DNA from: Streptomyces sp. NBC_00286
GTDB taxonomy: Bacteria > Actinomycetota > Actinomycetes > Streptomycetales > Streptomycetaceae
Assembly (NCBI RefSeq): GCF_036173125.1
Contig: NZ_CP108054.1
Coordinates: 2,852,001-2,916,000, forward strand
Direction: 5' to 3'
Length of the DNA: 64,000 nt
Under the pieces are notes generated by a model. It was not told where the DNA came from, did not search any database, and was given only the letters and a program-made list of their open reading frames with translations. The position numbers and the translations under genes are program-made. Positions 36,298-43,492 of this stretch are shown one piece after another (position 1 is the stretch's first letter; each line of letters opens with the position of its first letter).

Positions 36298-36897
36298 GTG
36301 GCAACACCCCCAGGCGGTTCGTCTTCGGGCAACTGGTCTTACGGTCCTGGCCAGGGCCAGGACCAGGGTGCCGGTGCGCAGAACCCGAACCGGTACAACT
36401 TCCCCTCCACGCCCAGCCACCGGCAGCGCCAACCGTACGCGCCCCAGAGCCCCCAGGGCCCTGGTCCCTCGCCGTACGACCAGCCGTCGGGGCCGCGCAT
36501 CCAGCCGGTACAGCCGCAGCGCCGCTCCCCTGAGCCGTCCCCTGCCGGCGGGGCCTCAAACCCTCTGGTGCGCCCGTACGCCATGACGGGCGGCCGCACC
36601 AGGCCGCGGTACCAGCTCGCCATCGAGGCACTGGTGCACACCACCGCGCAGCCGCACCAGATGCAGGGCCAGCTGCCCGAGCATCAGCGGATCTGCAACC
36701 TCTGCCGGGAGATCAAGTCGGTGGCCGAGATCTCGGCCCTGCTCACCATCCCTCTCGGCGTGGCCAGGATTCTCGTCGCCGACTTGGCGGAGGCGGGCCT
36801 GGTCGCCATCCATCAGCCCGGCGGCGACGAGAACGCCGGCGGCCAGCCAGACGTGACACTGCTCGAAAGGGTGCTCAGTGGACTTCGCAAGCTCTAG
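36298..36897 (+). CDS. cvnC: Conservon DUF742 protein CvnC (second cluster) with long disordered N-terminus
   Basis: This 199-residue protein has about 85 Gly/Pro/Gln-rich residues (GQGQDQGAGAQNPNRY, SPQGPGPSPYDQ) preceding the DUF742 domain (PLVRPYAMTGGRTRPRYQLAIEALV, CNLCREIKSVAEISALLTIPLG). The GTG at 36298 follows GGAGGAGGAG, a strong ribosome site. The domain and the cvnC-cvnD overlap region are nearly identical to those of the first cluster. Confidence 0.93.
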   Translation: MATPPGGSSSGNWSYGPGQGQDQGAGAQNPNRYNFPSTPSHRQRQPYAPQSPQGPGPSPYDQPSGPRIQPVQPQRRSPEPSPAGGASNPLVRPYAMTGGRTRPRYQLAIEALVHTTAQPHQMQGQLPEHQRICNLCREIKSVAEISALLTIPLGVARILVADLAEAGLVAIHQPGGDENAGGQPDVTLLERVLSGLRKL

Positions 36898-37459
36898 CGG
36901 CGGTCCTTCCCGCTCAACCACCTCGGCGAAGATCGTGGTGGCGGGTGGCTTCGGCGTGGGCAAGACCACGTTCGTCGGGGCCGTCTCGGAGATCAACCCG
37001 CTGCGTACCGAGGCCGTCATGACGTCCGCGTCCGCGGGCATCGACGACCTCACCCACACCGGAGACAAGACGACGACCACCGTCGCCATGGACTTCGGCC
37101 GTATCACCCTGGACCAGGACCTGATCCTGTACCTCTTCGGTACGCCCGGCCAGGACCGCTTCTGGTTCATGTGGGACGACCTGGTACGCGGCGCCATCGG
37201 CGCGGTCGTCCTGGTCGACACCCGGCGTCTTGCCGACTGCTTCCCGGCGGTCGACTACTTCGAGAACAGCGGGCTTCCGTTTGTGATCGCCCTCAATGGG
37301 TTTGACGGCAATCAGCCGTACAACCCTGACGAGGTGCGTGAGGCGCTGCAGATCGGTCCGGATACGCCGATCATCACGACTGATGCGCGGCATCGGGCCG
37401 ATGCGAAGTCGACTCTGATCACGTTGGTTGAGCATGCGCTGATGGCGCGGTTGCGCTAG
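36878..37459 (+). CDS. cvnD: Conservon small GTPase CvnD (second cluster)
   Basis: This 193-residue GTPase has GGFGVGKTTF, TPGQDRFWFMW and ALNGFDG, as in the first copy. It differs mainly by two extra residues near the N-terminus (SSGGPSRS) and a few substitutions. GTG 36878 overlaps cvnC. Confidence 0.94.
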   Translation: MDFASSSGGPSRSTTSAKIVVAGGFGVGKTTFVGAVSEINPLRTEAVMTSASAGIDDLTHTGDKTTTTVAMDFGRITLDQDLILYLFGTPGQDRFWFMWDDLVRGAIGAVVLVDTRRLADCFPAVDYFENSGLPFVIALNGFDGNQPYNPDEVREALQIGPDTPIITTDARHRADAKSTLITLVEHALMARLR

Positions 37460-37473
37460 CCGCGCGGTGCACG

Positions 37474-37512
37474 AAGGGGGCGCCCTCTCCGGTTGGAGAG
37501 GGCGCCCCCTTT
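37474..37512 (+). terminator. Intrinsic terminator of the second conservon
   Basis: A 17-bp stem (arms 37474-37490 and 37495-37511, AAGGGGGCGCCCTCTCC with its complement) closes on GGTT and is followed by TTTT. Confidence 0.93.
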
Positions 37513-37597
37513 TCTGGCCTTAGCGCGGCTACCGGGCTGCCCCTAGGTGTAGTTGGCCGCCTGCGAGCCGTCGTGGTTGCTCGCGCAGTTCCCCGCG

Positions 37598-37629
37598 GCC
37601 CCTAGAAGGCCTTCGGCCTCCTTCGGGGC
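37598..37629 (-). terminator. Hairpin downstream of accE
   Basis: A nested stem-loop (GCCCC/GGGGC outside, AGGCC-TTC-GGCCT inside) lies just beyond the accE stop on the minus strand, facing the conservon terminator. Confidence 0.55.
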
Positions 37630-37636
37630 GCTGGGC

Positions 37637-37825
37637 TTAGCGCCAGCTGTGCGGTGCTCGGAAGCCGGGCTCGCGCTCGAGGCGGCGCCAGCCGGCCTTG
37701 GTGCGGCCGCGGTGGGTCGGGGTCGTGGGAGTGGCGGCTGCGCGGGCCAGGAGGATGGCCGTGATGGCGGCTACCTCCTCGGGCTCGGCGTGGCCCTTCT
37801 CGACTCGGATGTCAGGGGTGCTCAT
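37637..37825 (-). CDS. accE: Acyl-CoA carboxylase epsilon subunit
   Basis: This 62-residue protein, MSTPDIRVEKGHAEPEEVAAITAILLARAA followed by a Thr/Pro linker and GWRRLEREPGFRAPHSWR, has the layout of actinobacterial AccE/PccE. These small subunits bind the beta subunit and raise carboxylase activity. It is 46 bases downstream of accB in the same operon. The ATG at 37825 is chosen over a longer frame that runs into accB. Confidence 0.9.
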   Translation of the reverse strand: MSTPDIRVEKGHAEPEEVAAITAILLARAAATPTTPTHRGRTKAGWRRLEREPGFRAPHSWR

Positions 37826-37871
37826 GGGCGTAAGTCTCCGTGAGTGAGGTTTCCGCAGGGGGACCGCAGAG

Positions 37872-39476
37872 TTACTGCGGCGGGTTTCCGTGCTTGCGGG
37901 ACGGCAGATCGGCATGCTTCGTGCGAAGCATCGCCAGCGAGCGGATCAGTACTTCGCGGGTCTCGGTGGGGTCGATCACGTCGTCCACCAGGCCGCGTTC
38001 GGCCGCGTAGTACGGGTGCATCAGCTCGGCCTTGTACTCCTTGACCATGCGGGCTCGCATGGCCTCGGGGTCCGCGGCCTCGGCGATCTGCCGGCGGAAG
38101 ATCACATTGGCGGCACCTTCGGCTCCCATCACTGCGATCTCGTTGGTCGGCCAGGCGTACGTGAGGTCCGCACCGATGGACTGGCTGTCCATCACGATGT
38201 AGGCGCCTCCGTACGCCTTACGGAGAATCAGCGAGATCCGGGGCACGGTCGCGTTGCAGTACGCGTACAGCAGCTTCGCTCCGTGGCGGATGATCCCACC
38301 GTGCTCCTGGTCGACGCCGGGCAGGAAGCCGGGGACGTCCAGAAGAGTGATGATCGGGATGTTGAAGGCGTCGCACATCTGCACAAAGCGCGCGGCCTTT
38401 TCGCTGGCCTCGATGTCCAGGACGCCTGCCAGGGACTGCGGTTGGTTGGCGACGATGCCGACCACCTGGCCGTCGAGGCGGGCCAGGGCGCAGATGATGT
38501 TGCGGGCCCAGCGCTCGTGGATCTCCAGGTAGTCGCCGTCGTCGACGAGTTCCTCGATGACCTTGGTCATGTCGTACGGCCGGTTGCCGTCCGCGGGCAC
38601 CAGGTCGAGGAGGACCTCGGAGCGGCGGTCGGCGGGGTCCTCGGAGTCCGCGTGGGGCGGGTTCTCGCGGTTGTTCTGCGGCAGCATCGACAGGAGGTAG
38701 CGCACCTCGTGGAGGCAGGTCTCCTCGTCGTCGTACGCGAAGTGCGCGACACCGGAGGTCTCGGCGTGCACGTCCGCGCCGCCGAGGCCGTTCTGGGTGA
38801 TCTCCTCGCCGGTGACCGCCTTGACGACGTCCGGCCCCGTGATGAACATCTGCGAGGTGTCGCGGACCATGAACACGAAGTCCGTGAGCGCCGGGCTGTA
38901 GGCGGCGCCGCCCGCGCACGGGCCGAGCATCACGCTGATCTGCGGGATGACGCCGGAGGCCTTGGTGTTGCGCTGGAAGATGCCGCCGTAGCCGGCCAGC
39001 GCGCTGACGCCTTCCTGGATGCGGGCGCCCGCGCCGTCGTTCAGCGACACCAGCGGCGCCCCGGCGGCGATGGCCATGTCCATGATCTTGTGGATCTTCG
39101 TGGCGTGGGCCTCGCCCAGCGCTCCGCCGAAGATCCGGAAGTCGTGCGCGTACACGAAGACCGTACGGCCCTCGACCGTGCCCCAGCCGGTGATCACACC
39201 GTCCGTGTACGGCTTCTTGGCCTCCAGGCCGAAGCCCGTGGCCCGGTGCCGGCGCAACTGCTCGACCTCGTTGAACGAGCCCTCGTCCAGCAGGAGTTCG
39301 ATGCGCTCCCGGGAAGTCAGCTTGCCCTTGGCGTGCTGCGCCTCGGTCGCCTTGTCGCTGGGTCCGCGCAGGGCCTCCGCACGGATCGCGTGCAGTTCGG
39401 CCACACGCCCGCGGGCGTCGGTGGGTTCTCCTGCGGCTTCTGGGGCGGAGGATCCGGCATCGTCCAAAACGGTCAT
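37872..39476 (-). CDS. accB: Acyl-CoA (acetyl/propionyl-CoA) carboxylase beta subunit, carboxyltransferase
   Basis: This 534-residue carboxyltransferase transfers CO2 from biotin to acyl-CoA, giving malonyl- or methylmalonyl-CoA for fatty acids and polyketides. Motifs are KLTSRERIELLLDEGSFNE, GGALGEAHATKIHKIMD, NDGAGARIQEGVSALAGYGGIF, GPCAGGAAYSPALTDFVFM, DVPGFLPGVDQEHGGIIRHGAKLLYAY and AYGGAYIVMDSQSIGAD. The biotinylated alpha subunit is not in the window. Confidence 0.95.
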   Translation of the reverse strand: MTVLDDAGSSAPEAAGEPTDARGRVAELHAIRAEALRGPSDKATEAQHAKGKLTSRERIELLLDEGSFNEVEQLRRHRATGFGLEAKKPYTDGVITGWGTVEGRTVFVYAHDFRIFGGALGEAHATKIHKIMDMAIAAGAPLVSLNDGAGARIQEGVSALAGYGGIFQRNTKASGVIPQISVMLGPCAGGAAYSPALTDFVFMVRDTSQMFITGPDVVKAVTGEEITQNGLGGADVHAETSGVAHFAYDDEETCLHEVRYLLSMLPQNNRENPPHADSEDPADRRSEVLLDLVPADGNRPYDMTKVIEELVDDGDYLEIHERWARNIICALARLDGQVVGIVANQPQSLAGVLDIEASEKAARFVQMCDAFNIPIITLLDVPGFLPGVDQEHGGIIRHGAKLLYAYCNATVPRISLILRKAYGGAYIVMDSQSIGADLTYAWPTNEIAVMGAEGAANVIFRRQIAEAADPEAMRARMVKEYKAELMHPYYAAERGLVDDVIDPTETREVLIRSLAMLRTKHADLPSRKHGNPPQ

Positions 39477-39619
39477 GTAGCGACCTTACGAAGTCCACCG
39501 TCGAAACCGGGCCGTCGATTCCTCACAGTCTCCGGGTCGTTTTCCTGGTACCCCTGAACAGAACGCCAGGGGCATGCGGGTCAACCACCAGCTCAGGGGC
39601 GGTCTGGCTTGTTGGGGTT

Positions 39620-40924
39620 CTACAAAGGGGGTTGCTGTGGCGTGCTGCACACGTCGGTGCGGGCGAACTGGTTCTTGGGTTGGTTCTCCTGCACACGCTG
39701 GACGTCGGCAAGGATGTCCTTGACGCTCCCCTTCCCCCTGCCCTCGCTGTAGCGGGTGAGGGTCAGCAAGATCGCCTCGTGGAAGACGTCGCGTACGGCG
39801 GGGGGCATCACGTCCGAGGCGTCCAGGCAGCGGGGGGTGTCTTCAGAGGTGAGCCGCTTGACGACTTCGCTCTCCAGGCCACCCCTCCTGGAGCGGACCT
39901 TGTTGTTGGCGGAGAACACTCCGGCGTCGTCGGCCCAAGTTTGCTGGTGCTCTTTGGAAGCGAGCTTGCTCAGCAGTTCCTTGGCCTGAGGGCTGCTGCT
40001 GAAGAGGGCGGCGAAGTCTCCGGTCACCTCGTGGGCCTTCACACCGTAAGGGCCGCGGGGCAGCAGGTCGGCCGAGTCCGTGAAGTCAACATCCTTGGCT
40101 CTCTCGTTGAAGTCGACATCCCTGGCGCTGTCCTCGGTATAGAAGAAGGGCGCGAAGGACCCCTGATGCTCCAGCGAGCATCCCTTTTGGCTGAACAGGA
40201 GTCCATTGCTGTCGTCGTCGGCCCCCCGGTGGTCGGCGATCAGCGCCCGCGCGGCCAACCCCTTCTTGCCTTGCGTGAGCAGGTCACCCCAGGCATTCCA
40301 GGCGTCCATCACCGGCTTGTCGGTCCATTTCAGCTCGCCTCGCACCCACTGCTCGTACACCTTGGGTCCGGAGCCCTGTAGCACCAGGTCCTCGATCCAG
40401 TCGCTGCCGGGCCAGCCCGAGGGGCCGTCCTCGCCCATGCCCATGCACCAACTCGTTGGCGGTGCGGGCGATTTGGGCGGTTCGGTGCCCTTGCGATGCC
40501 AGACGATGCTCTTCAGGTCGGCCCTCAGCGGCACCCAGAACACGTCTTCCGCGCCCTTGCCGGAGGGCTGCCAGGGCGGGCCGTACTCGCTCTTCTTGTA
40601 GACCTCGTCGTCCAGCTTCTCGAGACGCTCCTGATGGGCGTACTCGGCGAGTTCACCGAGGCCGGGCATGATCACGATGTCCGGAGGCTCGCCCGCCTGC
40701 ACCTGCGAGAGCAGCACCTCGCGCTGCGCGGCGGTGCCTTCGTACTCGTACGGGATGTCGAGTTTATCGAGGAGCTTCTTGAACTCCGTTTCCTGGGGGC
40801 CGGTCCAGGTGCCGAGGATGGTGACCTCCTCCTCGCTTTCCGTCTGGCCCGGCGCGGCGAGTTCACAGCCCGATGCCGTGAAGAGCAGGGCGCAGACGAG
40901 GAGTACGGTGCGGAACCTGGTCAA
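39620..40924 (-). CDS. Extracellular solute-binding lipoprotein (GlnH-like) of the pknG operon
   Basis: This 434-residue protein has signal LTRFRTVLLVCALLFTASGC with the lipidated Cys. The mature part resembles family 1 binding proteins: EEVTILGTWTGPQETEFKKLLDKL, AGEPPDIVIMPGLGELAEYAHQ, and FFYTEDSARD. TTG 40924 follows GGAGGG and overlaps the stop of the membrane protein gene (TTGA). No permease or ATPase genes are nearby, so a sensory rather than transport role is likely, as for mycobacterial GlnH next to glnX and pknG. Confidence 0.85.
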   Translation of the reverse strand: MTRFRTVLLVCALLFTASGCELAAPGQTESEEEVTILGTWTGPQETEFKKLLDKLDIPYEYEGTAAQREVLLSQVQAGEPPDIVIMPGLGELAEYAHQERLEKLDDEVYKKSEYGPPWQPSGKGAEDVFWVPLRADLKSIVWHRKGTEPPKSPAPPTSWCMGMGEDGPSGWPGSDWIEDLVLQGSGPKVYEQWVRGELKWTDKPVMDAWNAWGDLLTQGKKGLAARALIADHRGADDDSNGLLFSQKGCSLEHQGSFAPFFYTEDSARDVDFNERAKDVDFTDSADLLPRGPYGVKAHEVTGDFAALFSSSPQAKELLSKLASKEHQQTWADDAGVFSANNKVRSRRGGLESEVVKRLTSEDTPRCLDASDVMPPAVRDVFHEAILLTLTRYSEGRGKGSVKDILADVQRVQENQPKNQFARTDVCSTPQQPPL

Positions 40925-42000
40925 CGGGCCCTCCAGTAGTCGGCGTTGAGCCTGCGTCCGATGCCGGTGGCGGGCAGGAGGAAGACGAGGATGCCGCCGC
41001 CCAGCGCGCCGTAGTACACCGAGTTCTGCCACTCGCCTGCGCTGAGTTCCTTGCGTACTTCCTGAGACTTTTTGGAGACCTCGGTCTGGGCGCCTTCGAG
41101 CCTCACGCGAGCGTCAGTGGTGTCCACGTTCGTTTCGCGCTCGGTCTGCTTCGCGACGGTTGTGATCGCGGTGAGCTTGTCTCGGGCGTTGTCCATGTGC
41201 CGCTGGGTGACTGTCGTAGCGAGGAGTGGGACCACGGCGAGGGCGATGGTGAGTACGAGGGCGCTGAGCAGCCATGGGTTGTAGTCCCGGCCGCAGCGGT
41301 CGCGCAGTACCCACAGCGCGGACAGCAGTGCCAACACGAGGACGAGCAGGGCGAGTTCGGCGATGACCCAGCCGGTGTACCCGAGTGCCCCCATTGTGGC
41401 GAGCCCCTCCGCGCGATCCATCTGCCGGTTCTGCAGCTTGTCCAGGCGCGGCACCAGGCCCACGTCGGTGCGGATGAGCAGCGAGCGCGCCTCCCTGAAC
41501 TTCTGGTCCTGCATAGGCCCGGCGTCGTGATAGTAGAGGGCACCGTTGGTGATGGAGGTGCCGTACGAGTCGAGCAGGCCGTTGATCGTGCCGAGGTCGA
41601 CGCTGGTTCTCTCGGCGAGCCGCGACAGGCTCTGATCGGCCGCGGAGAGCTGCGACTGATAACTCTCCCCCGCTGCCGGCACGCCGTTGAGATTCTTCTT
41701 GACCCAGTTGGCCTCCCAGTCGGCGCGCAGCAGCGCGAGCCGCGTCGCGGCCACGTCCTGCACGGCGGGGGCGGCCTGTGACCGCAGCCCGTCGGCGCTC
41801 AGCGCCACTTCGCGGTACGAGACCAGCAGCGCGGTGACCGCGACGACCGCTGCGAGGGCCATCGCCAGGAGGTGGAATTCCAGGAGTCTGCGGGTCCGGT
41901 AGCGGCTGAGTCGTCTGCGGTACGCGGCTGACGGCCCCGTCCCTGTGCGAGGGCGGGCGCCGGCCGGTGTTTCGGAGCGCTTCGTCGCCTGGTCGCTCAC
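40921..42000 (-). CDS. Four-helix membrane sensor protein (GlnX-like) of the pknG operon
   Basis: This 359-residue protein has a basic N-terminus, TM1 (LLEFHLLAMALAAVVAVTALL), and an extracytoplasmic helical domain of about 130 residues (LRADWEANWVKKNLNGVPAAGESYQ...). TM2 (WVIAELALLVLVLALLSALW), TM3 (LLSALVLTIALAVVPLLATT), a second extracytoplasmic helical stretch and TM4 (YYGALGGGILVFLLPATGIG) follow. GTG 42000 overlaps the vWA gene stop (GTGA) and has GGAGGA upstream. Position and topology match GlnX, which is proposed to pass the GlnH state to PknG. Confidence 0.82.
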   Translation of the reverse strand: MSDQATKRSETPAGARPRTGTGPSAAYRRRLSRYRTRRLLEFHLLAMALAAVVAVTALLVSYREVALSADGLRSQAAPAVQDVAATRLALLRADWEANWVKKNLNGVPAAGESYQSQLSAADQSLSRLAERTSVDLGTINGLLDSYGTSITNGALYYHDAGPMQDQKFREARSLLIRTDVGLVPRLDKLQNRQMDRAEGLATMGALGYTGWVIAELALLVLVLALLSALWVLRDRCGRDYNPWLLSALVLTIALAVVPLLATTVTQRHMDNARDKLTAITTVAKQTERETNVDTTDARVRLEGAQTEVSKKSQEVRKELSAGEWQNSVYYGALGGGILVFLLPATGIGRRLNADYWRAR

Positions 42001-43406
42001 AGCAGTTGTCCTCCGCATTTGATGCAGTAGCGGGCCTCACGACCTGCGCGGTGCTGACACTCCCTGCAGCGCGGGCCGCCGCCCGTCCTGATCGGGGCCT
42101 CGATCAGCGGTCCGCCGGGCCGCGATCCGGCCCACAGGATCTTCTGGCCGAGCGTTTCGGTGTTCACCGTGGCGTGCAGCCGGACCCGGCCCGCCTCGGC
42201 GTCGATGATGTCCGCGAACACACGTATGTTCTCCAGCACACGCTCGACGCCGAGCCGCGTGGCGAGACGCGCGGCCTCGCCCAAGTGCCGCTCGGCGAGC
42301 TCGCGTTGCAGCGGATCGAGGGCGCGGAGGCCGGTGCGCAGAGCTAGGTGCATGGCCGTGACGTCCTGCATGCTGCGGACGCTTGCGCCGCCTTCCGGGG
42401 CCACGACGCAGGGGTTTCGCTCGTCGGCGCGATGCCAGCGGGCTATCACGGGCACGGAGTGATCGCCGATGCTGACCACGGCGAACTGGAGGTCGGTCTC
42501 CAGCGGGTCGCCCTCGGCGTCGACGGCCAGGGTGAGCAGGTAGTCGCGGACACCGGACTCCCACTGGTACGTGGGGAACCGCCAGCGGTGCGGGCGTCCC
42601 GGCTCACCCGGCTCGAACAGGCCGCCGAGCCGGTGCGGCCGTGGCGCCTTCTCGCCGAGGGCGACCTGGCGGACGGCGAGCCGGGCGGTCACCTCGATGG
42701 GCAGCTCGGGGCTGTGCACCCGGCGCAGCCGCCGGATCGCCCCCGTGATCGCGTTGCCCAGCCGCTCCTCCACGAACTCGGCGGTGCCGTGCAGGCGTTC
42801 GGCGATGGTCAGCAGCGGGTCGGGCGCCCAGTCGTTTCCGATGGCCAGCACATCGCAGGTGAACTGCCCGGCGCAGGCGTCGAGTTCCTCCTCCAGGCGG
42901 GTTTCGCCGGGGCCGCTGCTGCCGTCGGTGATCAGCAGCAGATGACGTACGGACAAGGGGCGGGCGGCGAGCAGGGCCCGTACCCGGGCCATCCAGACGG
43001 CGTACCCGGCCGGGCGCGGGCCGTCCCGGTGGAGGGCGAGAGCTTGGGCCGCGAAGGCGGCGCGGCGCTTGTCGTGCGTGTCGGCTATGGCCCACTCCTC
43101 GCCGCCGACCGGGTAGCACAGGTCCGGCTCGGGGCCGGAGCCGAGGACGGCGTAGGAGATGCCGTCGGGGAGGGCGCGCAGTGCTGCGGGCAGGGCGTGC
43201 CGCACGGTGTGGCGGCGCGGCTCGGCGACGTCGAGGGCGATGATCACGGCGAGTTCGACGGCCGGGAGTTCGGCGGGGACGCCGGTGTCGGCGATCTCGA
43301 CGCGCAGATGGGCCTCGAGCTGTGCGCCGCGATGCGGGCGCAGATCGCGTTCGTGATCGACGGAGAGCCGAATGTCCAGATGTGGCGGCCGGGTGGGGCT
43401 GCTCAT
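41997..43406 (-). CDS. vWA-domain protein with C-terminal zinc ribbon
   Basis: This 469-residue cytoplasmic protein has a vWA-like Rossmann domain (VELAVIIALDVAEPRRHTVRHALPAAL, ISYAVLGSG, LLLITDGSSGPGETRLEEELDACAG, FTCDVLAIGNDWAP). The MIDAS DxSxS is degenerate (DVAEP). A beta-rich middle region (WRFPTYQWESGVRDYLLTLAVDAEGDP) and a terminal zinc ribbon CRECQHRAGREARYCIKCGG follow. ATG 43406 is preceded by GGAGGAG. It lies 86 bases downstream of pknG and overlaps the membrane-protein gene. It could be an adaptor between kinase and membrane sensor; that is an inference. Confidence 0.85.
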   Translation of the reverse strand: MSSPTRPPHLDIRLSVDHERDLRPHRGAQLEAHLRVEIADTGVPAELPAVELAVIIALDVAEPRRHTVRHALPAALRALPDGISYAVLGSGPEPDLCYPVGGEEWAIADTHDKRRAAFAAQALALHRDGPRPAGYAVWMARVRALLAARPLSVRHLLLITDGSSGPGETRLEEELDACAGQFTCDVLAIGNDWAPDPLLTIAERLHGTAEFVEERLGNAITGAIRRLRRVHSPELPIEVTARLAVRQVALGEKAPRPHRLGGLFEPGEPGRPHRWRFPTYQWESGVRDYLLTLAVDAEGDPLETDLQFAVVSIGDHSVPVIARWHRADERNPCVVAPEGGASVRSMQDVTAMHLALRTGLRALDPLQRELAERHLGEAARLATRLGVERVLENIRVFADIIDAEAGRVRLHATVNTETLGQKILWAGSRPGGPLIEAPIRTGGGPRCRECQHRAGREARYCIKCGGQLL

Positions 43407-43492
43407 GACTCCTCCAGCGCTCCTTCGGCTTGGTGCGCTCGTGTGTGCTTCGGCTATGGCTGTCGCTGTGCCTGTGCGGGGTCGGGCCGGGG

